The notes beneath the pieces are model-generated. The model was given only the letters and a program-made list of their open reading frames with translations, had not been told where the DNA came from and made no database searches. The translations under genes were made by a program, and so were the position numbers. A stretch of DNA of 64,000 nucleotides from Spirochaetia bacterium (GTDB lineage Bacteria > Spirochaetota > Spirochaetia > Treponematales > Treponemataceae): positions 59,150 to 123,149 of the forward strand of contig CAAGBC010000006.1 of NCBI GenBank assembly GCA_900767955.1, read 5' to 3'. This document shows positions 18,283-27,214 of the stretch, one piece after another. Position 1 is the stretch's first letter. Each line of letters opens with the position of its first letter.

Positions 18283-19998
18283 ATGAACGAATGGCTTAAA
18301 AAAATGATTGATAAAACTAAAGAGTTTTGGAAAAATAGTTCAATCGTTAAGAAAGTTATTCTTATTGGTATTATTGTTGCCATCATTGGTGCTATTGTTG
18401 TTGCTACAAATGTATCTTCAAAACCAACTACAGTAAAATTATTTAATGCTGCTGTAACAGATGAAACATTAAGAAGTCAAATTTTAGATAGAATTTCCCA
18501 AGAAAATATAGAAGCATTTGTTTCTGATGATGGTTATATTTCTGTATTAGATGATAAAACTGCAAGAAAAATGCGTAGTATTCTTGTTACAGAAGGATTA
18601 ACTCCATCAAATGTTGATATTTTTGAAGGTTTTTATAACAGAAGTTGGTCTACAACTGATAAAGAACAAAATATTAGATTAAAAAATCTTATTACACAAA
18701 ACTTAAAAATGCACTTGGAATCTTTATCAGATATTTCATCAGCAAATGTGACTTTGGTTCTTCCAGAAAATGAATTATTTGCAAGTGATCAAAAGCCTGT
18801 TTCTGCTAGTGTAATTTTAAATATTAAATCTAGTAGTAATCTTGCTAACGAACGAAAAAGACTTTTAGGAATTCAAAAACTTATTCTTTCAGCTGTAGAA
18901 GGATTAACTGCAGAAAATTTAACAATTTCTGATATGGACGGAAATGTGTTAAATGATTTTGAAGGAATGGCTGATATGGATAGAGTTTCTGTTATTGAAA
19001 GACAACAGAAATTGCGTCGTAAACTAGAAGCTCAATTAAAAGCAGATGTTCTTATTGCATTACAAAAAACAAAAACAGAAGATAGAATTCGTGATTTGAA
19101 TGTTACAATTGATATGGATATGTCTGAAAAATCAAATGAGTCTACAATTTATACTCCTATAGAAATGAAAGCTGATAACAAAGATACTCCTTATGATGAA
19201 TCTGCGTATGTAGAAGGATTACCAATTTCTCAGCAAACAGTTACAAAGGAATGGCAAGGAACAGGATATAATCCAGAAGGTCCTGCTGGTGTGGAAGGTC
19301 AAAATCCTCCTGTGTATTCAGATATGTCAAATGTTATTGGTAAATCAACAGAAACAGGAGTTACTCAAAATAACGCAGTAAATACAACTCACACAAAAGA
19401 AAAAGTTGCTCCTCGTCCAGGAAGAGTTACTGTTTCTGTAAACATTGACGGTGAATGGAAAAAACTTCGTGACCCAAAAACACATACATATATGATTGAT
19501 GAAAAAACAGGTTCTATTGCTCGTGAATATATTCCTGTTTCATCAGAAGAATTATTAGCACTTACAAATTATGTAAAAAATGCTGTTGGTTATAAAAAAG
19601 ACCGTGGTGATGAAGTTACAGTTACAAATATCAAAATAGATCGTAGCGCTCAATTTGCAGAAGAAGATGAAGAATATTTCAAAAAACAGCAAACACGCAG
19701 AACTATTTTGTTAGTATTGATTTCTATTGCAGTTGTTCTTGTTGGATTTATTCTATTTAGAATTATTAGCAAAGAAATTGAGCGTCGCAAGAGACTTAGA
19801 GAAGAAGAATTACTTCGTCAGCAGCAGGCTGCCAGAGAACAAGCACTTTGGAATGCTACAGATGAATCTGGTGTTCAAGTTACAATGTCTGTTGAAGAAA
19901 GTAGACGCGCAGAACTTCAAGAAAATGCAATTAATATGGCCAAAGAGCATCCTGAAGATGTCGCAATGCTCATTAGAACTTGGCTTATGGAGGAATAG
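18283..19998 (+). CDS. fliF: Flagellar MS-ring protein FliF
   Basis: FliF builds the MS ring in the cytoplasmic membrane, base of the flagellar motor. Two membrane spans are seen, near residues 23-43 and 474-492, flanking a periplasmic domain with the ring-building motif region (KMRSILVTEGLTPSNVDIFEGF, SISDISSANVTLVLPENELF-like). The C-terminal cytoplasmic tail (ENAINMAKEHPEDVAMLIRTWL) is the FliG-binding helix pair. A longer frame begins at 18235, but GGGAGG 8 nt before ATG 18283 sets the start. Length about 571 residues. fliG follows after 3 nt. Confidence 0.96.
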   Translation: MNEWLKKMIDKTKEFWKNSSIVKKVILIGIIVAIIGAIVVATNVSSKPTTVKLFNAAVTDETLRSQILDRISQENIEAFVSDDGYISVLDDKTARKMRSILVTEGLTPSNVDIFEGFYNRSWSTTDKEQNIRLKNLITQNLKMHLESLSDISSANVTLVLPENELFASDQKPVSASVILNIKSSSNLANERKRLLGIQKLILSAVEGLTAENLTISDMDGNVLNDFEGMADMDRVSVIERQQKLRRKLEAQLKADVLIALQKTKTEDRIRDLNVTIDMDMSEKSNESTIYTPIEMKADNKDTPYDESAYVEGLPISQQTVTKEWQGTGYNPEGPAGVEGQNPPVYSDMSNVIGKSTETGVTQNNAVNTTHTKEKVAPRPGRVTVSVNIDGEWKKLRDPKTHTYMIDEKTGSIAREYIPVSSEELLALTNYVKNAVGYKKDRGDEVTVTNIKIDRSAQFAEEDEEYFKKQQTRRTILLVLISIAVVLVGFILFRIISKEIERRKRLREEELLRQQQAAREQALWNATDESGVQVTMSVEESRRAELQENAINMAKEHPEDVAMLIRTWLMEE

Positions 19999-20001
19999 TA
20001 T

Positions 20002-21099
20002 ATGGCAGATGACTCAACACCAAAATCTAATCCAAAACCGATTCCAAAGCCTGGTAGTTTAAAACCTGCAAGTTCAAGTAAAAAAGATAAAAGAGATTAT
20101 AAGAGTCTTACAGGAAGACAAAAGGCTGCAATTTTCTTAGTGTCTCTTGGAAGTGATATTTCTTCAGAAATTATGAAACACTTGCGAGAAGATGAAGTAG
20201 AAACTTTAACTTTTGAAATTGCTCGACTTGAAACTGTTGATGCAGAATATAAAGACGCTGTTCTTGAAGAATTTCAGGAATTGATGAATGCTCAGAACTT
20301 TATCACAACTGGTGGTATTGATTATGCTCGTGAACTTCTTGAAAAATCTTTGGGAAGCCAGAAAGCTATTGATATTATCAATCGTTTGACAAGCTCTTTG
20401 CAAGTTCGTCCTTTTGACTTTATTAGACGCACAGACCCAGCTCATTTGTTGAACTTTATTCAGCAGGAATATCCTCAGACTATTGCGCTTATTCTTGCGT
20501 ATCTTGAACCTGGAAAGGCTGCTGTAATTTTGCAGAATCTTCCAGAAGAAATGCAACCAGAAGTTTCTAAGCGTTTGGCAACAATGGATAGAACTTCTCC
20601 TGATGTTTTGCGTGAAGTTGAACGCGTTCTTGAAAAGAAATTATCTACACTTTCTAGTGAAGACTACACAGCTGCTGGTGGTGTTGAATCTATCGTTGAA
20701 ATCTTGAACCTTGTTGATCGTTCTTCTGAAAAAGCTATTATCGAATCTCTTGAAGAAGAAGATCCAGATTTGGCAGAAGAAATCAAAAAGCGTATGTTCG
20801 TTTTCGAAGATATTGTTATGCTGGACGACCGTGCTATTCAGAAAGTTCTTCGCGAAGTCGATACACAGGAACTTTCAAAAGCCCTCAAGTCTGTTGATAC
20901 AGAAGTTCAGGACAAAATTTTCCGCAATATGTCTAAGCGTGCTGCAAGTATGCTAAAAGAAGATATGGAATTTATGGGCCCTGTTCGCTTGAAAGATGTT
21001 GAAGAAGCACAGCAGAAGATAGTTTCTACAATTCGTCGTCTTGAAGATTCTGGTGATATTGTTATTGCTCGCTCTGGTGAAGATGAGCTTGTTCAGTAG
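20002..21099 (+). CDS. fliG: Flagellar motor switch protein FliG
   Basis: Rotor protein that contacts the stator and FliF. N-, middle and C-domains are present: GRQKAAIFLVSLG near residue 38, the EHPQT-like motif here as QQEYPQTIALILAYL, and the charged torque helix around FEDIVMLDDRAIQKVLREVD near residue 270. A proline/Lys-rich extension of about 30 residues at the N-terminus is unusual. Treponemes often have two FliG paralogues; this one, in the fliF operon, is the motor type by position. GGAGG lies about 9 nt before ATG 20002. Confidence 0.95.
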   Translation: MADDSTPKSNPKPIPKPGSLKPASSSKKDKRDYKSLTGRQKAAIFLVSLGSDISSEIMKHLREDEVETLTFEIARLETVDAEYKDAVLEEFQELMNAQNFITTGGIDYARELLEKSLGSQKAIDIINRLTSSLQVRPFDFIRRTDPAHLLNFIQQEYPQTIALILAYLEPGKAAVILQNLPEEMQPEVSKRLATMDRTSPDVLREVERVLEKKLSTLSSEDYTAAGGVESIVEILNLVDRSSEKAIIESLEEEDPDLAEEIKKRMFVFEDIVMLDDRAIQKVLREVDTQELSKALKSVDTEVQDKIFRNMSKRAASMLKEDMEFMGPVRLKDVEEAQQKIVSTIRRLEDSGDIVIARSGEDELVQ

Positions 21100-21111
21100 T
21101 AGGAGTTATAA

Positions 21112-22041
21112 ATGGCAAAAACTGTTTTTCGTCCTAACGAAATAAAGGCTAAACCTGGTGAAGTTACTTTAAAACTTATACACGACTATAGTCCTGTTGA
21201 AGAAGTTGAAGAAGCACCAGTTGAAGAATATACAGGTCCAACTCCTGATGATTTACGCCGTGAAGCAGAAGCTTTTAAAACTGGATGGGAAATTGAAAAA
21301 AAACGTATGTTGGAAATTGCCCAAGCTTCTGCAGATGATATTGTAAAAAAAGCCGAAGAAGCAGCTTTTGCAGAAGTAAAGCGTCAAACTGATCAAGCAC
21401 AAATAATTAAAAGTGATGCAGAACAAGCAGCTTCAAAAATTATTGAAGATGCCAAATTAGAAGCTGAACGAATTATTCAAGAAGCTAATGTTGAAAAAGA
21501 AAATATAAAAGCAACTGCTCACCAAGATGGTTATAAAGAAGGTCATGAACAAGGCTTTATGGAAGGCCAAAACGAAGTAAATCGTTTGGTTGAACGCGTT
21601 CATAAGATTGTTGAATCTGTTATGGTTCGCAGAGAAGAAATTTTATGTGAAACAGAACAACAAATTGTAGAATTAGTTCTTTTGATGACTCGAAAAGTTG
21701 TAAAAATTATTTCAGAAAATCAAAAAACTGTTGTATTAAGCAATGTTTTAGCTGCTTTAAAAAAGATTCGAACTCGTGGAAATATTACTCTAAGAGTTAA
21801 TACAGAAGATTTAAAATTAACTACAGCTCATGTAGATGAATTTATTAAACGCATTGAAAACGTAAATGGAATAAGCGTTATTGAAGATTCTTCTGTGGAT
21901 AAAGGTGGTTGTATTGTTGAAACAGATTTTGGTGCAATAGATGCAAGAATTTCTAGTCAACTAGCTGAACTTGAAAGTAAAATTATGGAAATTTCACCAG
22001 TAAAAAGTGTTTCAAAATCAGATGCAACTTTAGAAAAATAG
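21112..22041 (+). CDS. fliH: Flagellar export protein FliH
   Basis: FliH regulates the FliI ATPase and docks it at the export gate. The 309-residue protein has an acidic N-terminus, a long coiled coil (about 45-140, Glu/Ala/Lys-rich) containing the short Gly repeat GYKEGHEQGFMEGQNE typical of FliH, and a C-terminal globular domain (ENVNGISVIEDSSVDKGGCIVETDFGAIDARI). Location between fliG and fliI agrees. TAGGAG precedes ATG 21112 at 7 nt. Confidence 0.92.
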   Translation: MAKTVFRPNEIKAKPGEVTLKLIHDYSPVEEVEEAPVEEYTGPTPDDLRREAEAFKTGWEIEKKRMLEIAQASADDIVKKAEEAAFAEVKRQTDQAQIIKSDAEQAASKIIEDAKLEAERIIQEANVEKENIKATAHQDGYKEGHEQGFMEGQNEVNRLVERVHKIVESVMVRREEILCETEQQIVELVLLMTRKVVKIISENQKTVVLSNVLAALKKIRTRGNITLRVNTEDLKLTTAHVDEFIKRIENVNGISVIEDSSVDKGGCIVETDFGAIDARISSQLAELESKIMEISPVKSVSKSDATLEK

Positions 22042-22064
22042 AATTCTGTATAAATAGGGTGGGT

Positions 22065-23504
22065 ATGGATTCTCTTTTTAATAGTGATTTTAATTTTTCA
22101 AAATATCTTTCTCAAATAAAAAAATCAGAACCAATAAAATACTTGGGATATGTTACTTCTGTAAATGGGCTAGAAATTATAAGCAAAGGCCCTTGTGCCA
22201 AAATTGGCGAAATATGTACAATTGTTCTGCCTGATGGTTCAAAATTACTTTCTGAAGTCGTAGGTCTGAATGATGTTATGGTAAAACTTACAGCATTTGG
22301 CGATACACAAGGAATTGAAGTTGGCTGTCAAGTTATAGGTTCTGGCGATGTTTTGCAAGTTCCTGTGGGAATGTCATTGTTGGGAAGAACTATTGATGCA
22401 ACTGGAAAACCTTGTGATGGTTTAGGAGAATTAGTTCCAGAAGCATATTATCCTGCAATTGCATCTCCTCCTGATCCAATGTCTCGTTTGCCAATTAATC
22501 GCAGAGTTTCTACAGGTGTAAAAGCAATTGACGGTATGCTTACAGTTGGAAAAGGTCAGCGCCTAGGAATTTTTGCTGGTTCAGGTGTTGGAAAATCAAC
22601 ATTGCTAAGTATGATTGCTCGCAACACAGATGCTGATATAAATGTTATTGGTTTGATTGGTGAACGCGGACGAGAAGTTCTTGATTTTATAAACAGAGAT
22701 TTAGGCGAAGAAGGTCTTAAGCGTTCTGTTGTGGTTGTTGCAACTAGTGATACTCCTTCTATTTGTCGTTTGCGTGCAGCTTATGTGTGCACAGCAATTG
22801 CAGAATATTTTAGAGACCAGGGCAAAGATGTAATGCTTATGCTCGATTCTGTAACTCGATTTGCTCATGCACAACGCGAAATTGGTCTTGCAAACGGTGA
22901 GCCTCCTGCACAAAAAGGTTATCCACCAAGTGTTTTTGATATGATTCCAAAGTTGCTAGAGCGCACAGGAACAAATGATAAAGGTACAATCACAGCTTTT
23001 TATACTGTTCTTGTTGATAGTGATGATATGAACGAACCGATTACTGATAAAGTTCGTGGTACCCTTGATGGACATATTGTTCTTGATAGAAAATTAGCAC
23101 AATCTTTTCATTATCCTGCTATTGATGTTCTTCAATCTATTAGCCGTTTGTCAAAGCGTGTAACAGGAAAAATGACCCAAAAAGCTTGTGGACGAATTCG
23201 TGAGTTAATGTCTTTGTATCAAGCTAATTCTCAAATGATTCTTGCAGGTATTTATGAAAAAGGAAATTCTCCTCAAATTGATGAAGCTGTTGATAAACAT
23301 CAAATTATTGAAGATTTCTTAAAGCAAGAAGAATATGAAAAATTTTCCATAAAAAATATATTAGATTTGCTTTCTTATGTAACAGGAATTGAAATTCCAG
23401 AAAATGAATATGTTGAATGTCCGTCTATGGCATTAGAAAAAGATAGTTCAACTTCTATGATTGAACCTTTTTCAACGGGAGCAACTTCTTCTATTCAATC
23501 GTAA
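22065..23504 (+). CDS. fliI: Flagellum-specific ATP synthase FliI
   Basis: F1-beta-like ATPase that energises flagellar type III export. Walker A is GIFAGSGVGKST; MLMLDSVTRFAHAQREIGLANGEPP and KGYPPSVFDMIPKLLERTG are FliI/type III ATPase signatures. The frame is open from GTG 22059, but ATG 22065 after AGGGTGG is the better start, giving about 479 residues. The C-terminal domain, extended compared with some FliI proteins by a Ser/Thr-rich tail, binds FliH and chaperones. Confidence 0.95.
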   Translation: MDSLFNSDFNFSKYLSQIKKSEPIKYLGYVTSVNGLEIISKGPCAKIGEICTIVLPDGSKLLSEVVGLNDVMVKLTAFGDTQGIEVGCQVIGSGDVLQVPVGMSLLGRTIDATGKPCDGLGELVPEAYYPAIASPPDPMSRLPINRRVSTGVKAIDGMLTVGKGQRLGIFAGSGVGKSTLLSMIARNTDADINVIGLIGERGREVLDFINRDLGEEGLKRSVVVVATSDTPSICRLRAAYVCTAIAEYFRDQGKDVMLMLDSVTRFAHAQREIGLANGEPPAQKGYPPSVFDMIPKLLERTGTNDKGTITAFYTVLVDSDDMNEPITDKVRGTLDGHIVLDRKLAQSFHYPAIDVLQSISRLSKRVTGKMTQKACGRIRELMSLYQANSQMILAGIYEKGNSPQIDEAVDKHQIIEDFLKQEEYEKFSIKNILDLLSYVTGIEIPENEYVECPSMALEKDSSTSMIEPFSTGATSSIQS

Positions 23505-23515
23505 AAACTTAAAAA

Positions 23516-23944
23516 ATGAAAAAATTTAAATTTGAATTAGAAGACATATTAAAGTTTCGTAAGTTTGAACAGCATCAAGCTGAAGTTGAATTAGGAAAGG
23601 CTTTAGCTGAGGAACAAGAAATTCAAGCAAAATTGGATAATTTGGCTCAACAAAAATTTTCTGCGTCTGAATATGTTCGTGGTTCAAAAGATTTTACAGA
23701 TATAACTACTGTATTAAGATTTAATGAATTTATAAGAACACAAACAGAATTTTTAATGAATAAAATGGCAGAAGCTAAACTCATTACTGAACAAAAGCGC
23801 AATGTCTTAAAAGAAATAATAAAAAAAACTGATGCCCTTGAACGATTAAAAGAACATCAGTTTGAAGAATATAAAAATCTAGTAAATTTAGAAGAAGAAA
23901 ATATTGTAGATGATATTGTAACAAGTCGCTTTAAAAAAGATTAA
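23516..23944 (+). CDS. fliJ: Flagellar export chaperone FliJ
   Basis: A 142-residue, almost entirely coiled-coil protein (KFKFELEDILKFRKFEQHQAE at the start is typical of FliJ). FliJ binds FliI and FlhA and activates export. Its position right after fliI is diagnostic. There is no good Shine-Dalgarno; the ATG follows the fliI stop by 11 nt, so translation may be coupled. It ends the plus-strand flagellar run; the next gene is convergent. Confidence 0.88.
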   Translation: MKKFKFELEDILKFRKFEQHQAEVELGKALAEEQEIQAKLDNLAQQKFSASEYVRGSKDFTDITTVLRFNEFIRTQTEFLMNKMAEAKLITEQKRNVLKEIIKKTDALERLKEHQFEEYKNLVNLEEENIVDDIVTSRFKKD

Positions 23945-23972
23945 TAAAAGACTAACTTGTTACAAAAATCGT

Positions 23973-25634
23973 CTAATATTTGAATGCGCTTCCACCAATA
24001 AATTCTCTGATGATAGATCTTGAAGGTACAGCTGTTGGAGGAATTGGTGCAAAGTTATTTAAGAAGTTCAAAAGATGACAAGCTTCTGCATATTCTGGTT
24101 GAGTTGGATTTACACATCGTAGTAATGGTTCTGCATAAATTTTTAATACAGCTAATTCGTAGTCTAAAGCTGTGTTTAAAATAGCATCTGCATTATTTTG
24201 GAATGGGAATATGTGTAATTCTTCTCCTTTGTGAACGCTAGGCCACATTGATATTGTAGTTGCAGCAGATTTTCCTCTAAAGCGTGCATCTCTTACAATT
24301 CTTCTTATTAATCTGTTATCACTTGTTGATATTCTATTGTGATTATCAAGATTTAATTGTGTTAATGCAGATAAGTAAATTTTGAATTTTAATTCATTTG
24401 GAATTAAAGGTGTAAGTTTATCATTTAATCCGTGAATTCCTTCCATAATCAAAATGTCATTAGCATCTAATTTCATCTTGTTCTTTTCTTCAAAATAAGG
24501 AACTCCTTCGTTAAAATCGTAACTAGGAATAATTACTTCTTTGCCTTCGAATAAATCTACAAGATTTTGATTTAATAAAGGAATATCAAGGGCTTCTAGA
24601 CACTCGTAATCGTAATTTCCGTTTTCATCTTTTGGATTTCTATCTCTTCCTACATAGTAACAATCTAAGCTAATAACTTTTGGTTTGTAACCAATTGCGC
24701 GTAATTCCAATGCAAGTTTTTTTGATGTTGTAGTTTTTCCGGAACTTGATGGACCTGCAATTAAAATTACTTTAACTTTTTTAGATGCAGCTATTTGATC
24801 TGCAATATCTGCAATACATTTTTGTTGGAATGTTTCTGTGATATCGATAAATTCTTCTATTTTTCTGTTATTTATCAATTCGTTTAAGGAAGCTGCGGAA
24901 GTAACGCCAATTTGTTTTCCCCATTGTTTATATTTTTTGTAAATTCCAAAAAGTATAGGTTGGTCTACAAATGTTGTTAATTTTGAATGATCACTAGAGC
25001 GTGGGAATCGCAATAAAAATCCTTCACCGTATTGCATTAAAGAAAAGACTTTTAATGTTCCTGTTGAACGAACTAAAGGCCCAAAATACATATCAGAAAA
25101 ATTATCAATACAATTAATTTTTATCTTTTGTGGAGCAATGTAATTTAATTGCTTTCTTGTTTCTGTTAGATTTAATTCTTCAAATAAATTTATTGCATCT
25201 TCGTAAGAAATTGTTTTTGTTGTTACAGGTAAATCTTGTTGAACTAATCTTTGCATTTCATTTTCTAATGAAGTTATTTGTTCTTGTGTAATCGGTGCTC
25301 CTGTATCTAATGTGTAATAATAACCATATCCTAAGCTGTGGCCTACAAGTAGGTGAGAAGCAGGAAATAAGTTATGAGCAGCTGTTGCTAATAGTAAACA
25401 AAGAGAACGTCTGTATATATTTGCTCCATCTTTTGTGTTTTTTAGAACAGGTTCTAATTTACAATTAATTTCTACATTAGAATCTAAGGAACAGATTTCG
25501 TTGTTAATTCTTACGGCAAGAATTTCATCATTAGTTGGTTCAAAATGTTGTAACAGATTTGATATTGGAGTATCAAATGGAACTTGTTCAGTTTTTCCAG
25601 AAGGGAAGGTGATGCTTAAAGATGAATGATTCAT
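23973..25634 (-). CDS. TGS-domain nucleoside (uridine) kinase-like protein
   Basis: Composite protein of 553 residues. An N-terminal TGS domain (about 5-65) and a threonyl/alanyl-tRNA-synthetase second-additional-domain-like part (about 70-230, with HNLFPASHLLVGHSLG and YYYTLDTG) are followed by a uridine kinase/phosphoribulokinase P-loop domain with GPSSSGKTT at 294-302. The family is known in Thermotoga, clostridia and spirochaetes and annotated as uridine kinase or nucleoside kinase; the true substrate and the role of the tRNA-synthetase parts are not settled. AGGAGA sits 6 nt before ATG 25634. Convergent with fliJ; no clear terminator between them. Confidence 0.88.
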   Translation of the reverse strand: MNHSSLSITFPSGKTEQVPFDTPISNLLQHFEPTNDEILAVRINNEICSLDSNVEINCKLEPVLKNTKDGANIYRRSLCLLLATAAHNLFPASHLLVGHSLGYGYYYTLDTGAPITQEQITSLENEMQRLVQQDLPVTTKTISYEDAINLFEELNLTETRKQLNYIAPQKIKINCIDNFSDMYFGPLVRSTGTLKVFSLMQYGEGFLLRFPRSSDHSKLTTFVDQPILFGIYKKYKQWGKQIGVTSAASLNELINNRKIEEFIDITETFQQKCIADIADQIAASKKVKVILIAGPSSSGKTTTSKKLALELRAIGYKPKVISLDCYYVGRDRNPKDENGNYDYECLEALDIPLLNQNLVDLFEGKEVIIPSYDFNEGVPYFEEKNKMKLDANDILIMEGIHGLNDKLTPLIPNELKFKIYLSALTQLNLDNHNRISTSDNRLIRRIVRDARFRGKSAATTISMWPSVHKGEELHIFPFQNNADAILNTALDYELAVLKIYAEPLLRCVNPTQPEYAEACHLLNFLNNFAPIPPTAVPSRSIIREFIGGSAFKY

Positions 25635-25754
25635 AAGTTCTCCTAAAAAAATAAAATCAAAAACAAAAATATTAGTTTTGTATTTTTATATTTTAAAACC
25701 AAGAACGATATAAGTCAAAGTTTTTATTTTTATCTGTATGAATATTAATTTAAA

Positions 25755-25804
25755 TAAAAAAAAGATGACTAATAAGTTTTGTTATTCTGAACTCACTAGT
25801 CATC
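25755..25804 (-). terminator. Intrinsic terminator of the 25845-27059 gene
   Basis: On the minus strand GATGACTA (25804-25797) pairs with TAGTCATC (about 25771-25764), followed by a run of eight T interrupted by one A. It lies about 40 nt past the stop codon of the outer-membrane-like gene. Confidence 0.75.
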
Positions 25805-25844
25805 TATATATTAAATTAATTAAGGGATAAATTTTTGAATTACT

Positions 25845-27059
25845 TTATAATTGAGTTTTATATCCTATGTTTAATTCAAAAGCAGAATGCCAATTTCCTT
25901 TTATTAAATCTGAAAGTCTTGCTTGCATCATTGTATGAATTTCCCCGTTGTAGAATTTTGTTTCAACATAAGGAGCAATTGTTATAGTGTAATCATCAAA
26001 TAATGATGCAGGGGCTTTAAAATCCATAAATGTTTTTTCTGGGAATGAAAGTGCAGTATTAATTCCAAATAGGAACATTTTATTTTTGAAGTATAAATTG
26101 TCTGTGAAAACATTAAAATTAATTCCCAATGTGTCATTTATAAAAATAAAATCGTTTACAGTATCTTGTGGCAAACTAAATGCAGTTATATCAAGTTGGA
26201 ATTTGCTTGTTCTGAATCGTGGTTCAAATAAAATATATGTTTTATTTGGGTCAAATTCAAATTCGGCTTCTGCTTTTGAAAAAGGAACATCAGAAATTCC
26301 TGCTTGCATAAATAATGAAGTTGTATATGCGTTTCCTACAAGCATATTCATGCCTACACGCCAGTAGATTTTTTTTATGATAAGAAGAGAATCGCTTGTT
26401 GACTGTTTTTGCAAAGGAGTTCCGATTCCTGCAGATAAATCAAATGTGAAAAATCTGTACACACCAGCAAATCTTAAATCTGCATTAAAAATGTAGAATG
26501 AATCATCTAATTCTTGGTTGAAATAAGTATAAATACCTAAAGCAAGTGGTTGATTTGAAAAATGAATAACATCGGCAATTCCAATTCCGAATAAAGGATA
26601 AATTACTGAACCTGCGATGCCAAGCCAACTTTCTGTAATTTTTGACATTATTGGCTGGATTCCAAATTGTCTACGCAAAAAGATGTCAGAACCAATAGGT
26701 TCGTAAGTTCCCATAAAAATACTAAAATAATTTGTTGAATTTAACCCTTTGCTACGAAATACTACAGAAATTTCATCTATTTGGAATTTTGAATCTGTAG
26801 CCTTAAAGATTGAATTTTCTATTAAATCAAAAGTTTTTAGTGAAAATTCTGCATGACCAATTATATTTTCTGAAAAATTAAATTGACCTGCAAAATATGA
26901 TTCAAGTGATAATTGTGGATCTACGCTTTCGGAATTTTTTCCTAAGTTGAAGTTCGCTTTGGCACCTGTGTATCCACTAAAGAAAATCTCTGCACTTGCT
27001 ATAGAATTTGAGAATATCAATAATAAAGCTAATATTTTACATAGTTTTTTAATTTTCAC
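25845..27059 (-). CDS. Predicted outer membrane beta-barrel protein
   Basis: About 404 residues with a clear Sec signal peptide: KIKKLCKILALLLIFSN, cleavage probably at ASA-EIFF. The mature part alternates short hydrophobic and polar strands rich in aromatic residues (FSGYTGAKANF, FYNGEIHTMMQARL, FELNIGYKTQL at the C-terminus), which suggests a beta-barrel. I do not recognise the specific family. The frame is open to 27107, but GTG 27059 follows AGGAGA at 5-6 nt and begins the signal peptide. A perfect sigma-28-like GCCGATAA lies about 48 nt upstream (27114-27107, minus strand). Divergent from cheA. Confidence 0.8.
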   Translation of the reverse strand: MKIKKLCKILALLLIFSNSIASAEIFFSGYTGAKANFNLGKNSESVDPQLSLESYFAGQFNFSENIIGHAEFSLKTFDLIENSIFKATDSKFQIDEISVVFRSKGLNSTNYFSIFMGTYEPIGSDIFLRRQFGIQPIMSKITESWLGIAGSVIYPLFGIGIADVIHFSNQPLALGIYTYFNQELDDSFYIFNADLRFAGVYRFFTFDLSAGIGTPLQKQSTSDSLLIIKKIYWRVGMNMLVGNAYTTSLFMQAGISDVPFSKAEAEFEFDPNKTYILFEPRFRTSKFQLDITAFSLPQDTVNDFIFINDTLGINFNVFTDNLYFKNKMFLFGINTALSFPEKTFMDFKAPASLFDDYTITIAPYVETKFYNGEIHTMMQARLSDLIKGNWHSAFELNIGYKTQL

Positions 27060-27106
27060 TGTAATCTCCTGATGGTATATTGATAAAAGACAATAAACCG
27101 CTTTCA

Positions 27107-27114
27107 TTATCGGC
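27107..27114 (-). promoter_or_regulatory. Sigma-28-like -10 element GCCGATAA
   Basis: The octamer GCCGATAA, on the minus strand at 27114-27107, is the full consensus -10 of flagellar sigma factor FliA. The matching -35 (TAAA about 15 nt upstream) is not present, so function is uncertain. A start near 27100 would give the outer-membrane-like gene a leader of about 40 nt. Confidence 0.4.
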
Positions 27115-27179
27115 AGAATTTCTGTAAAAAGATAGTTATATTTTTCAATTTTTTTTTATCTTTTTTTTGCTAAAAAAAC

Positions 27180-27207
27180 TTGAATTATGAAAATTGTAGT
27201 ATATAAT
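27180..27207 (+). promoter_or_regulatory. cheA promoter, probably leaderless
   Basis: TTGAAT (27180-27185) and consensus TATAAT (27202-27207) with a 16-nt spacer. The cheA ATG lies 7 nt past the -10 box, where transcription should begin, and there is no Shine-Dalgarno sequence. Confidence 0.65.
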
Positions 27208-27214
27208 TATCGTT

